From NCBI GenBank assembly GCA_032358165.1, contig JAALGY010000023.1:2356001-2420000 (forward strand): DNA of 64,000 bases, written 5' to 3'. Of this stretch, positions 1-12,600 are shown piece by piece. The position numbers and the translations under genes are program-made. The notes beneath the pieces were generated by a model. The model did not search any database and was not told the origin of the DNA. It saw nothing but the letters and a program-made list of their open reading frames with translations. The number at the start of each line of letters is the position of its first letter. The first letter of the stretch is position 1. This DNA comes from Diplosphaera chodatii (Eukaryota; Chlorophyta; Trebouxiophyceae; Prasiolales; Stichococcaceae).

Positions 1-3000
1 ATGCTGCCAATGTGCGTGCCAAAGTGCACACCCCTCCGGGCTTTGCCCAGCAAGGCCCTCGGCACCTGTTCGAGGTATGAACAGTCAGTGCAGCAGCTTG
101 ATAGGGCCGCTTCCTAAGGACCGTGTGCTATGCTTCCTGACGTGCCACAGGTAGCAGGCACCCACACCTGCACCGGCTGCGTCACTGTATCATGCGCCAG
201 GAACATCTCGTTGATCTGCGCACCGTCAGCAGACTTCATGTAAGGGTTCAGCAGATAAGTCAACGCTGTATGTCAAGACGCTAACAGCGTGCAACGATTT
301 CGTATGCAGCAGCAGCAGCAAGCTTGCCTGGAAGTAGGTACCCGCAAGCGGAAAGCTGCCATGCATTGCAGCACGCAGAGGCACCAATAGCACCATCGCA
401 ACATCTTCTGCCTCACTGCAGATGAGTGTCTGCAGACGTCACCAGAGGCAGCCACCGTACTGTTTGTCATGCCTGTACTGTCTGCTGCCTGGTGCTGCAG
501 AGCCACTTATGATCGCATAATACCTAGTGCCATTCTGCAGTGCCGCGGGCACTGGCAGCAGCAAACATGCTCCGCAGCTGCTGCTGTGACGCTGATGCAG
601 CATGGGCAGCAGCTCTTTTGCTTCTGCTGTTACCTCATAGCCCTGCATGTCAGGGTGAGCTCTCCTCTATGCCTCTGATTTTGCTGAATGACATCAGGCT
701 GCACTCCAGCCTCTGAACCTGTGCGACTGCCACTTGGCATGATGAGCAAGTGGGCTTGCACATGCATACCATGACCAGCAGGCAGAGGAGCACTGCACCT
801 GCAGCAAATCGCGGCGCGTGCGGGAGCTAGCAGTGTTGCCGCCGCCGCCGCCATCAAGAGGCATTGCAGGAGTAGTGATTTGCGGGGACGCAGCAGTAGC
901 CACAAGTGGCTGCACCACCTGATTTGCCTCCGACAGCATTGCAAATGCCTGCACATGAGATCGGCAGCCCCAGCTTGAACGCTGAACATGAGACTGCTGG
1001 TCGGCAGAAGCTGACTGCGACAAAGTGCAGACAAACCCATCAGCGAAGTCCTAAGAGCGCGAACAGGGCTACCTTGCTGGCGAGCGGATGGCTGCACTTG
1101 TCAGGGTGCACTGCCACACTGAGCTGCCGGTATGTCTGTCGAACGTCTGCATCGACGGCCTGCAGCTGCTGAACACTGCATGCAAAGGCCAGCTGCTGCG
1201 GATCCTGCGCCTGTGCAGGGGGCGTCACTTGCAGCGGCGGCTGCAGCACGCCCAGAACCGCAAATGCCCTGCATGCACGCAGAGCAAGTCTCAGCGGACT
1301 ACATGTCTGCTGTTGGATGACACCTATGATACAAGTGCTGTGGGGGGCATCGACCTTCGATAGATATGGATCGCGTACCAGGCAAGCCTTTCAGCTTTCG
1401 AGGCAGCTGAAGGACCACGTGAAGGTCGGCTGTCACCCCCTGACAATATGCGCTGCACTGCTGCATCTCGCATCGCGTGCGTCAGCGTCACAGCTCGCGA
1501 GACTGGTGGCTCACACTGTCCTTCCTGCTGCACCTCTGATCCTGCTGCGGCTGCTCTGATTCCTGACTGCATTGCTGGAGCTGCTGCTGCTGATGCAGGC
1601 GCCACGGCCGCTGCCGGTGAGGTGCAGCTTGCACCGAGGCTGTCCTCGATGTCTGGCAGTGGTGGGGCAGCAGCAGCTCTCGCACCCTGCTGCTTGGCCT
1701 GGGGACTGGAGCGGCCATGCGGCCGTGCAGCCTCGACCCTGGGCGGGGTGTCAGGGGCCGCAGGCTCTGGTGCCGCCGCCTTTGCATGCTCAACTGGCAC
1801 CGGTGTTGCAGGCGCTGCGTCAACACATGCAGCTTGGGCGCGTTGCTCTGCCAGCATTGGTGCAGCAGCGGCTGCTGGGGGTGCAGGATCGCCCTCTGCC
1901 AGGCGCCGGCCGCCCTGCTGTGCATACTCGCACTGCGGCGCCAGCGGGCAGGTGCCACAGGCGGGCAGCGCCTTGGTGCAGAACACCTGACATGCAATGG
2001 AGACGCACTCATCAACAGCCTATTGTGGGTCCACCCTGGCAGGTTTCCAGCAAAGTGTCTGTCTGGATCAACAAGGTTGCGCAGATGCGGCAATGAAGCA
2101 GAGTCTGAACACACAAGAAGAGGTCGCAAACCTTGCCCAGCGTGATCATTTGGTAGTGCAGCTCATGCAGTGCGTCCACATCCAGCTTGAGTAGCCTGAG
2201 CACACCAACACCTGCTGTCAATTGAGCAGGTGGAATCGAAGGACACTGCGGCATGCCCACGCGCGATGCTTTCAGAGCTGCATCGGCAAGTAAGCAGGTG
2301 CCCACCTGGAATGCAAATACTTGTGCACCTCTGGCTCGGCAGCATACTGGTCCAGCTCCTACACATGTGCCACAAACTGTTCGGACCACTGTGTGCAGCA
2401 CACTGCAGATGCGCGCCTAGTGCTGTTTACAAGTGTGCGGTCGGACAGCACATCACCTCGATGCTTTTGTCACTGTCCAGCGGGATCCAGCTGCAGGAAC
2501 AATGCACGCATCACAATCACAGCATGGCCGTGTCAACATGAAGTTTCTAGCAAAAAACATCAGCCATTTGGTCGCAAACATGATCTCGGCACTCCAATCG
2601 TGACAGCTCACCCCAGCCGAGAGCAGATGCGGGCGACATTAGTGTCCACTGGGAAGTCTTGCAGTTGCAGCGCCAGCAGCAAGATGCACGCGGCACTCTT
2701 GCGCCCCAGGCCATCAATGGCCATGAGGTACTCCCGTGCCTCATCTGCTGACACGTCCCGCAGCCACTCCAGTGACAGACGCCGCTGCGGACATTGCACA
2801 GTATCACGCACTTATTGGCAGCTCAACCCACAGGCATGTACTATGAGCCTTAGTCTTGATATGACTGTTGCAAGTCACACCTTCTTTGGTTGACTACACG
2901 AGTCGCCCTCCACTGCCAGTGCTGGTGGCGCGCTGCAGCACCTGGGCAGCTGGTTGAGGCCGCTGGCGTCCGATGCCTCTGCCGCCTTTGGGCAATCGGA

Positions 3001-6000
3001 AGCAGATTGGCTGAGGGCACCCAGGCTTGCCGAACGCTGCTGGTACGTCAGGCTCCGGGACGTCCGTGCGGAGGCTGCCTGCCTTTGGTAGCACGGTGGT
3101 TGCTGCTGTTCTGACTGCGCTGGTAGCTGCTGCATTGACGATGGCGAGGTTGGTGACTCTGCTGCAGGGTGACAGCGTGCCTGTCGCACGTGCTGCTGCA
3201 CGTCAGCTGGCTGCCGTTGCTGCATCAAGTCCTGCTGCTGGCCCTGCAAAGTGCTGTGCAACGCCCGCTGCGGCACGCCTAGCAGCAGCTTTGCAGTCGC
3301 CTGCATGCTGCTCCACACTCTGCTTGCCAAACTGCTGCTAGTGTCATGTGGTTGCGTGGAAGGCAGGCAACGTAGCTGCTGCAATGGTGGCAGCAGCAGA
3401 TGCCGTGTTGGTGGCGGCTCGGGGCGGTCCTCACGAACTGCACACTCATCACAGCTGCTGCTGCAGGCTGGCTCAGAAGCCAGTGGCCATGAAGACGATC
3501 TTGGTGGCTGCAACACACGCCTGCTGTAGCAGCAGGGCTGTGGCGGCAGCTTTTCAGGTGTAGCTGGCTGCTGCGGACTGCACCTAGCTGTAGGCGCACC
3601 AATGTAATTGGGGCTGTAGCAATCTCTATCGTGAAGCAGAGCTGCACCTGCAGACCTGCTGCCGTGCTGCACAGACTGCATGCCTGTCGCTGCTCCGAGT
3701 GCATCAGCTGACGCATTGAAGCCTTGCACTCCGCCGGCCTGTGCTGCCAGCAGGCGCTGCCGCTTGGCACGTGGAGGTCCGAGCTCTGCCCACCGCCAGG
3801 TGGCCTCCGCAGGGCGCTTGCGTGCAGTGCGTCTGGCTGTGGGCGTGCTGGCAGCTGAGAGGCTGGCAGCCATAGCTGGTTGATCCACTGCAGCTGCTGC
3901 CGGCTGGGCTGTGCTGGTGTCGGCCGCTGCGAGCGGTGCCTCGCCTGGCGCATGACGCACCAGCCGGGGATCACCTGGGGTCTGGCTTGCCCCTGCTGGG
4001 CCCAGGCTCTGATTAGCAGCTGCAACAGCTGTCTTTGCTACGGCCATTTCCCTGCCGAATCCGTTCCCAGCATGTATGCGGTTCAGCAGCGCCTGCAACA
4101 TGCAAAATGCAGACTGGGGTGCTCACGAGCTCAGACACATGCAATAATCGCTCGGCTTGCAAGGGAACTTGCCTGGATGCGAGTGGCCAACAGCATATGC
4201 ATGCCTCGGCACTGTATTGCTTCTGCCACCTGTTACAGCGAGCAACGAAGGTAGATGAGCATGGCAGCGTGCGTTGACACTGTTGTCCAAGCCAGTGACC
4301 TGAGACCCTTGACTCAGCAAAAAAGTCACTGCTATGCAGCTGAGTCCATACCTCCACGACAGGGGCCACACGCACAGCCTCCCAGTCAATCACATCTGCA
4401 TGCGGATCCGCTGGCTCGCCTGCATGCAAGCAGCATCTTTGGGCTATCGACCGATGCTGCATAAAATTCTGATACTGCGTGGGGTTTGGCAGCCCTGTTG
4501 CGTGGCACACCTGCATCTGTCATGGGATGTTGCCGAGCTGGAAAGCGGGCAGCCAGCATCATGAATGCCTTACTTGAGGCGACATCTGTGACATTCTGTG
4601 TCTGCAGCACACACATGAGCTTGATTCAGTCCCAAGCAGCAACAGAGAAAGCACCCATTACGTTCATCAGGATGGCCAGATTCAACAGACACAGGTACCC
4701 TAGGCATGCTTCAGGTCACTGCAAACCCACCAGAAAAGCGCCGATGACGGAGTCGAGGACAGACCCGCCCCACGGCGTCTGCCCAGGCTTGCGATCCCCC
4801 AGCACGCCCCTAAGTGTGAGGGTTGTCCCGTGATGCAGACCATGTTGCTGCTTATGCAGTGTCACGAACCTGACTTGCACATCGTAGCTGGGTTGCACAC
4901 ACAACATGTGGACGCCGGTGGTAGCAAACATTGAGTATGCGAGTCGGACCAGTGCAGCACCAGCTCACCGCACAGCACACTGGAACTCGCCGATGCGCTT
5001 GAGCCAGGTGAGGGACTCGTCGGCGCCCCACGTGGCCAGCGTGAGCACGCCGTCCTTCAGGATGCGTGCCTTCCGCGGCGTCTTCTTGTCTGCACGCATG
5101 CATCCCTGATGGGCCGGCCATGCATAACATCACACTCCGCAGGACTCTACCACGATGCAACAGGGATCGGCCAACGCCAGCACCTTGCTTGCCTCGCTTC
5201 TAGCTGACCATGCACTTGACTCCATGCTGGCAGGCAGCAGGCCTTGTAAAGACCCATTGCCCTGGGAGGCATCGCACCATGCATTTCACATCAAAAGAAA
5301 GCTCACTACGTTTGGGCCTCGGCTGTGCGCCTTGTGCATCAGCGGTGCTGGGCAGCCCATGCAGCTGTGCAGCCGTGTACATCGCTCCAGGCGGCGGCGG
5401 CAGCTGCAGCTGTGAAATCTCCAATATGGGCTTGCTGCATCGGATGAAGCTCGCCAGCATCATCAGACTGCAATATGCATGGTGAGAGGAGCACGACTTA
5501 GTGAGAGCATGCAAAGTACCAACATACAACCCATCTGCAGCAGTGAACTTGGAGATCAGGCACACGCTACCCACTTCATGCATCAGCCCACCGCACAGCA
5601 GCACACACCTGTGTGCAGGGGGTAGCAGGAAGGCAGAGGGCTTCATTCCAGGTGGCAGCTCGTTGCCGAGACCTGACAATGCTGATGGCAGCTGTGTCCC
5701 GCATGTCACGCTTTCAGTGCCAGCAAAGCTGCAACCAGGTAGGCCAGCATTGCCTGTGACATGCATGGCATGACCTGCTGCAGCCTTTGCCAAAAGCATG
5801 GTGGACTGACTGGCCGTAGCTGTGCCACCTGCCTGGCTGCTGCACATGTCTGCAGGCACTGCAACAGCTGGGCACACCCTGCCGTGGCATGGCAGCAAGG
5901 GCCTGCTGCCTGCTGCTGCTGAGTGTGGCCAGTTGTCAATTTTGCCCACGGCATTTGGCACGGAGGTAGGGTCTCCGCTGGTGGTCGATAGCTGCTCCGC

Positions 6001-6870
6001 AGGCCAGTGTGGCTGCTGCTGGGCTGCAGAACGGCGGAATTGCTGCTGCTGCTGCTGAGCTGATGCCAGCTGATTGCTGTTGCTGTGCATGTGCTGCCAG
6101 CTGGTACGGAGCTGCTCAGAGTAACGCTGTCCTGTGACCGTGCGCAGCATCGCATCCCACTGCATGATAGATCTCTGCTGATGCTGGTGCTGCGAAGCGA
6201 CAGTGTTGAGGTGGTCTGGTGGCGTGGGCACCATGACTGGCGGCTGTGGCTGCGTTTCCACCAGTAATGCCATTTGCAGCAGGCTCAGCGGCTGGGAGCT
6301 GGTGGTCCTTTGATGCTCGGTGGTGCTGTGTGCCTCTGCCGCCGGGATCCGCCACTGCCGCCCCAGCTGTTGACTGATGGGCAGACTGCTGGGAACACCC
6401 GCTGCAGACTCCCCAATCACCGCAGCTGCCTGTCCGCCCTGCCATCGCTGCAGCATGCTGACTGCTGGCAGGCTACCCCGAGATTGTCCGACACCTGCTG
6501 CAGCTTGAGCATCTTGCAGTGTGCCAATCAGGATATCATGTGGCATTTGCGCAGCGGCACAGCCTTGTGACGCTTGCCGCTGCTGATCTGCTGTCATGCT
6601 GTGCGGATGCACGCTGCACAGGTCACTCCACCGGGCTGCGGTCAGCATGCGTACTTGCACTGTCGCCAGCGTCCTGGGAGCTCATCCTGTCCAATCTAAG
6701 CAAATGTGTAGTGAGGCCATATGAGTGTGCATGCATGTAGGCAGGTCTAACTTGACCCTTGCCCTCGCCTATCTTGACCATGCAGCGCATCGTCGCCTTC
6801 ATGCTCATTGTCATTACCAAAGATGCAAGCGCGTCTCCGCGCCACGCGCTGCGATCAAGCCGTACTCCAT
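1..6870 (-). CDS. DEMETER/ROS1-like 5-methylcytosine DNA glycosylase with an internal J-domain (C-terminus off the left edge)
   Basis: Bifunctional base-excision glycosylase of the DME/ROS1 family, which removes 5-methylcytosine in the nucleus. Reading right to left: Gln-rich N-terminal exon (6648-5200); basic exon (about 5106-4975); domain A exon with TPWGGSVLDSVIGAFL (ending about 4730) spliced in phase to TQNVTDVASSKAFMMLAARF (from about 4600); block DWEAVRVAPVVEV (about 4400); a 400-residue disordered insertion with a basic NLS-like stretch (about 4050-2875); HhH-GPD block with GLGRKSAACILLL and FPVDTNVARI (2807-2605), keeping the catalytic Lys and Asp; LHELHYQMITLGK (about 2165-2130); the [4Fe-4S] motif C-X6-C-X2-C-X5-C (1986-1925); a J-domain (about 1180-900); and C-terminal blocks QINEMFLAHDTV (about 220) and RRGVHFGTHIGS (about 36-1), matching the DME C-terminal domain. 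The start is uncertain: ATG at 6870 joins in phase to the Gln-rich exon, but ATG 6648 is also possible. Family call is firm; minor exons are not. Confidence 0.88.
900..1180 (-). other. J-domain (DnaJ) encoded inside the DEMETER-like gene
   Basis: Two exons read on the minus strand give a helix II, an HPDK loop (HPDK codons at 1108-1097) and a helix III. The first ends in PLASK at a donor gtagcc (about 1075). The second begins AFAMLSEANQVV after an acceptor tgtgcag (about 953). The join is phase 0 and restores the J-domain pattern YRQLSVAVHPDKCSHPLASK followed by AFAMLSEA. J-domains stimulate Hsp70 ATPase, and the HPD triad needed for that is intact. It lies between the Fe-S cluster and the C-terminal DME domain. 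Confidence 0.8.
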
Positions 6871-7419
6871 GTTGGCCAGCAGGGTCCGACATCCCGGCTT
6901 TACGCACTGCCGGTGCAGTGGCTGCATGTTAGGCATTTCGCTGGCAAGCACTTACTGCTGGGTTCACAGACCTGAAACGTAGCAGATCAGAACGCACAGA
7001 GCTGCAGCGATGCTGCGATGCGATGGAAGTGCCACGGCTTTTGCATGCGTAGTCATGCGTGGTCGTGCAGCTGCGATAGGTCCATGCGACAGCGGCAGCG
7101 AGACGCACACGGTTAGTAGACATATGAGCATGTGTGAGACACCAGTGTCAATATCAGGATCGGATGGTGACGGAAGCTTTGCTTACGTCGGATGCCTTCG
7201 GGCAGACCATCGAAAGGGTCGATGTTGAAACCGCAACAAAGATCGGCCTGATTTGGCAGCCTTGCTGCTGCAGAGCCTGCAGTTCAACGCTTCTGCTTGT
7301 TGTTGATGCTTGTTGACTTTGCTTTGTTGCTTCCTACTGATTGTTTTCGTGAGGGAGTGTCACTTCCGGCCAGCGAGAGCTGTCATTTTACAGGTCCCTG
7401 CAGCTGACCGGCAACAGCC
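6871..7419. other. Divergent spacer between the DEMETER-like gene and Y3IP1
   Basis: A 549-base spacer between two divergent genes, which must hold both promoters. I see no convincing ORF, tRNA or repeat. A T-rich patch around 7275-7340 precedes the Y3IP1 start. If the glycosylase starts at 6648 instead of 6870 the spacer is longer. Confidence 0.5.
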
Positions 7420-9081
7420 ATGCACACATTGCCAATGTCAACATGCGGCCACTGCAAAGCTCCCGCCCAGACTGTGCGTGGCTGCACAGATGCATACATG
7501 CTGCAGCGGCGTATGCCTAGCAGGCAGACCGCCAGGCGCAGCTACAGGGCCAGCTCAGATGCGCGGCGACACATGTGCAGGTGCGCACAGGGTCGCATGG
7601 CCCATGACCGGAGTGTTACGATCAACAAAACAGTGCCAGCGATGCTAGGTCACGTCTGCCGGTTAGCGCAGCCCGTGCATCGTCTGGGTGATGCGCAGGG
7701 CTCAAGTGGGCAATGGCGCGGCTGACACCAGCACCGAAGCTACGCTTGAGTCGGACGGCGAGGATGAGACTGAAGAAGCCCTGGAGGCAAAAATGCAGGA
7801 GTTCCTTAGACAGCAGGCGCAGCAGGAGAGCGGTGGGTGCAGGGACTGACATTGTGTCTGCCTCCAGTGTGCGCCTGCTGCGATGCAGGCTGACTGTGCT
7901 GTCTGATACTCCTCAGACTTCACCCTGCAACCTGTGCGACAGGTGAGGCGTACGTCGCTCCAGCAGCAACAGGCAGCACAGTGCTTGGCGCAGACACTGT
8001 GACAGATGAGGTGCGCTGCATTGCGCAACATTCCACTTGTTATTCGCTGAGCTGCATGCATACTGCAAGGTGAAGCATGCTTTTACTTGGTGTATCTGAG
8101 CAGTCGAGCCTGTTGCTCGCAGGAGGCACGGATCTACTGCCAGGAGATCAGGGATACCATCAAAATCCTGAAGTCGAATAGGGACATGGCATTCAACGAG
8201 ATCAAGCTCACAGTGATGATTGAGGACCCACGCGCACGGGAACGGCGGGAGAATCTCGGCATTGAGGTGCGCAGCATGCGTGTATGCATGCGCATGTAAT
8301 AATCTTGATTCCGTTCATGTCCCATTGAGCACCGAGCCACCTTGTAGTTTGAGGAGACTGGACTCATGTTTTCGATCGACTGTGCTGGACGTGGTTGGTG
8401 CAGGGGCTGCCAGCAGTGCTGGCTCATGGGGTGCTGGGCGTAGGGGTTGTAGGTTGAATGTGGACCGTAGGCTGAGCAATCCCCGTGGTCCCTCCGTGTG
8501 GCTGCAGGACGAGAGCGGGGTGTCGCGGGATGAGCTGGCGGCGGCGCTGCAGGAGGTGGCCGAGGGCCGCATCCCCAAGGACCGCCTGGCGCTGCGTGAG
8601 CTGGCGCGCGAGATGATTGAGTGGCCGTACAAGGACCTGTCCACGGACAGCCGGCTGTCGCAGCTCAAAGACGCGGGTGGGCGCTGACCCCGCCCCCCCT
8701 CCTGGGTGATCCCCCCGGCAGGCCTGCGTGCGCCCATGGCTTGCCGGCAACTGGCAACCGCTGGGGTTGCCTTCATCCTGCTGACTTGCGGGAGGAACAC
8801 CAGCCACCCTTCGCGAGCCCCTGTCGATGTTGAGGCCCTTTGCGCATCATGTGGCGTCTTCTGACGTTCAAGCGCATGCTTTACCAGGTGTAGAAGAGGA
8901 TCCAGAGGGCATCCTGCGGCCGCGCAAGTTGCTGGGGCGTGACAAGAATGAGGCGCCGCAGGGCATAGCGGACCTCCTACCGGAGTGGATGGGTTACGGC
9001 GCGCTGTATGCCGTCTCGGCAGCGCCCATTGTGATTGGCGTTGGCGTCGTCGTCATCCTGTTTGTCAATTCACTGAAGTGA
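7420..9081 (+). CDS. Y3IP1: Ycf3-interacting protein 1 (photosystem I assembly factor)
   Basis: Thylakoid protein that works with Ycf3 in assembling photosystem I. Six exons join in phase: 7420-7580, 7699-7832, 7994-8010, 8123-8266, 8508-8676 and 8888-9081, 819 nt, giving 272 residues. The N-terminus is basic and Ser/Ala-rich (MLQRRMPSRQTARRS), as expected of a chloroplast transit peptide. The diagnostic family block is IEDPRARERRENLGIE followed directly by DESGVSRDELAAALQEV, encoded across the exon 4/5 join. The C-terminus has the conserved GYGALY motif and one hydrophobic membrane segment (VIGVGVVVILF), then a short tail ending NSLK. The third exon is only 17 nt and contributes DTVTDE with one base from exon 2. 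ATG 7420 was chosen as the first in frame; 7435 or 7498 are alternatives. A TGTAA poly(A)-type signal lies 40 nt past the stop. Confidence 0.92.
7994..8010 (+). other. 17-nt microexon of Y3IP1
   Basis: Flanked by gcgcag and gtgcgc, it is the only short segment that reconciles the phase-1 end of exon 2 (7832) with the phase-0 start of exon 4 (8123). With it the protein reads QQES, DTVTDE, EARIYC. Without it the frame is lost. Confidence 0.75.
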
Positions 9082-9657
9082 TGACGGCGTCAGACAATGT
9101 GTCACTCATGAGCTGAGCCATGTAATCACACGCGACGGATGCGAACGTAGTAGTCCATCGAGCCGATTTCCTAGGCAACTTCAGGTAGAACACATTAGAA
9201 CACGTCGGCCTGGCCGAAGCGGCGGGTTTACTCATTCGATTGTCCGGACAACGCTTCCATGTCCAATTGTCCATCATTAATTTACTCACTAATCTACGAT
9301 GGCGACTGGCACCCTACAAACTGCGTTTGCACTTCGGCATCCCGGACAGTTTAGATACAAGCAGTGTCGATCTGCACAACAAATACGCTTTGCAGCAATC
9401 AGTGCGTAGAATGCGAAATCAGTGATCTCACACCCCTGACAGCTCGTCACGAAGCGGCCTGTAGGGCACAAGACAATCTCGGCGTGCTGCAGTTCTGATG
9501 CGTCACACAACACGTTGCTTGCCAGTTGATTTGTCATGGCTTGTCGCTGAGGCTCTGTCGCCTTGGTGTGTGCCAGCCGCGGAGGTGGTGCTAGGACTGC
9601 AGAGGTATCGACCGCTGCGATACGGTGTAGCAGCCTGTTCATAGGTAGCATGCAAAC
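9082..9657. other. Spacer between Y3IP1 and WAPL
   Basis: 576 bases between two genes on the same strand. Apart from the TGTAA signal at 9121 I see no gene or repeat. Composition from 9120 to 9480 is more AT-rich than the flanking exons and shows no splice-linked open frame. Confidence 0.45.
9121..9125 (+). terminator. TGTAA polyadenylation signal of Y3IP1
   Basis: TGTAA 40 nt after the Y3IP1 stop codon. Chlorophyte nuclear genes commonly use TGTAA as the poly(A) signal, so position and sequence both fit. Short motif, so chance occurrence is possible. Confidence 0.5.
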
Positions 9658-12600
9658 ATGAAGGCGGGAGCGGTAGCAAAGACCTTCAGTCGCAAGGCAC
9701 GGAAGGTGCCGCAGCCTGATGATGCGGATTTCGATACCATGCGTGACTCGCAAGGCGCAACAGACTCATGTCAGGTGATCAGCAGCCCTGCGCGGCATTC
9801 CATGTGTTACCGGTTATGCGGAGATGCCGCCTTGATTGTGAGTCGCCAGCATGACACACTTAATGCGACACGTGCATCAGAACACATTTGGCGCAGGTCT
9901 GAACTCCAGCATGCATATATGCCTTGCGGGACGCCATTGTGCATGCTCTGGCGCAGGAGCAGCATACAGACAGCCAGCGATCTCTCGGTAGCAGCTTTGA
10001 CCTGCTGCTGGCGGAGCCAGATGCACCGAAGGCCGCTGGTACCTCCTCGCAGCTGGCTACAATTCCCAAGCCCAAGCGCCTGCAGGCGACTCAGGCAGCC
10101 GCAGCAAAGGCAGTCGGCAGCGCGTCACCGCAGCAGGAGCGGCGCAAGAGTGCAGCATCGCTGTTCGATGCCATGCAGCAGCAGGACCTCCTGGACAGCA
10201 GGATGCAGCAGCCCTGCCCAACAGGTCTGCCATCTTTCACCAAGGCGCCACATGTGGTTCCAGAGCCAACAAGCGCACCGCTGCCAGCACCGCGCAAGCG
10301 CAAAGTGCAGCTGTCGTATGGGTCAGAACCCATGGGTCCGCCGGCGGCGCGGCAAGTGGCGGTGCTGACTGCAGGCCCAGCCATGCAGTCCAGCAGTGCT
10401 GTCGTTAATGGCGTGCCACCCCAGCGAACAGCTAGCGGCAGCCTGCAGCGGGCAGCCGACGGTGGCGTGCCAGTTGGCGGCGCAGATCATGGCACAGCAC
10501 CCTGCAGCAGGATAAATGGCGTTCCAGGCGCAGTGCCAGCAGCCGCAGGGCTGCCCAGGACCAACAGCGGCAGGCAGCGCGGCAGCGGCGGCAGCCAGAC
10601 GAGCCAAGTGGCGGCGTCCCCCAGCAAGCGCGTCGCTGCCATCACGCTGGTCGAGGTGCGGCTGTGCGTCTGCTTTCTGCATCATAATGGCCCCTGCTCC
10701 TGGTCAACCTCTTCAGGCTGGTTGCCGACCCACATGCAACTCCACCTGGGCCAGCTTGTGCGGTTGATCCACTGTCTGCATGCTGTATTAGGCACAGGAC
10801 AGCGGGGAGAGCGTGCGCATCATGGACGACCTGATGTACGCGCTGGACGGCCTCAGCGCCGTGCTGCCGGCCTCCACCCAGCAGGAGAGCGCCATCGCCA
10901 TCGCTGAGGCTGCGCTCACACAGCGCGGCCGCATGGCCCTCAGGTTTGCGCAGCTATTGTGACCTATTGCAGATAACGCTGCAGCGGTGGTGGCGTGCAC
11001 ACAGCCCTGCATACGGTACTGCTTGTGCAGCAGCTCTCTGGCTGCCGGTGTGCAGTCCGGATGGTGCATCAACACCCGTGTCAGTGCTTGGGTATACAGG
11101 TCAGAGGGCGCGATCAGCGACGTGTTGAAGGCAGCGGATGGGCTGCCGCTGGCGCGCGACCCGCTGGTGGCCGCCGCACTGGCGGCGCTGCTGCTGTCCT
11201 TCAGCCGGGCGCCGCTGGACCAGCAGGTCCTCGTGACGCCGCCCGCCATGTCGCTGCTTGGCAAGCTGCTGCAGGTGTGCAAGCACGTCTCGTCATAAGG
11301 GGCATGGATCCAGCCATTCCCATGGCACAAAACTGCTGCCAGGGAGACGTGGACGGTGTCCCTGCAATCGCGATCACGGCGCTAGCTACTGTCATGACTT
11401 GCTGGAGTACAGTACAAGCGTGCAACTGTAACCCCTCCTGATGCTTGACACTCTTACACCATACTGGCTGTCTGTGAAGTTTGCCACCAGGATCAGCTCA
11501 TAACACCAAGCGCAGGTACCTGATGCCACACTCGGCAAGCCTACGACAGTTGCGGAGCGGCTACTGCGAGGCGCGGCAGAAGCTGCGCAGCTGACGCCAG
11601 CCATGGTCACAACACCTCCGTGTGCAGCGCTGGCAGCACTTGCAGGTGCACAGCAGACACTGAGGTGTTGTAGTACACATCACGTTTCCGAACTGTCGAC
11701 ATGCGCTGCATCCATTGCACTTCAGGCTGCTGCATCGTGCAATATATCACAGGAGCACAGAGGTGTTATACCCCATAAATCATCTGTCACTGGCTGATGG
11801 TGCCTGCACACTGACCGTGTAGGCCTGCTACATCATGGCGCAGCGGCATCAGATGCTGGCAAGCGAGCAGTGCGGGAGCATGACCTCCTTCGTATCGTTG
11901 CCCTCACAGCAGACACCGCACTGAGCCAGCTTGAACAGCCAGCATCCTGTGGAAGCAGCCCCAGGTGCCAGATCATTGACTGACTACCCGTCCCATGCCA
12001 GGGCGCCTCATTATACCATGGACATGACTGCATGTGAGAATTATACGAGGCTGCAACAATGACACCGGCAACATCCCGGTATCTTGCAGGCACTCTTGGC
12101 TGATGCAGCAGGCGATGCTGGTATTAGAGCATGCGACATTCGCATCACCCAAGAATGAGGCCGCGGTTGTGGGCATACTCATGCCACATGTACCAGCAGC
12201 AGAGCGCCATGGCAGTGACAGTAGCAGCGGCGCTGGGGCCGAAGATGCCGCCCAGGCTCATGAATTGGCAGGGGAGAGCGGCGAGCCATTTCCGCAGTGG
12301 CTGGTCCGCAACCTGACAGGAGCCATCTGTGGCGCTGTTGGCGGCCCGCCTGCACACGAGTCAGCGGCAGGGTCAGAGGTGACCTCCGCACATGCTGCGT
12401 CGCCAAGGGGTCAAGGCCTGCCCCTTTGTGCATCTGTTGGCAAGGATGCCCTGCCCCTCTGCGCATCCCTTGGAAGCATGCCATGTCCCACGGCATTGGC
12501 AGGGCATTGTCATCGTCATTGATGCAGCTTGCATTGCTCTCAGGAGTGGCTGCACGCCGGGCTGTCAGTGCTGATGAACGTGACGCACAACAACGAGGCG

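Noticed and set aside
1448..1990. 180-codon plus-strand open frame rich in Ala and Cys
   Set aside because: It is the reverse of the DEMETER-like exon carrying the Fe-S motif; no splice-linked neighbours on the plus strand.
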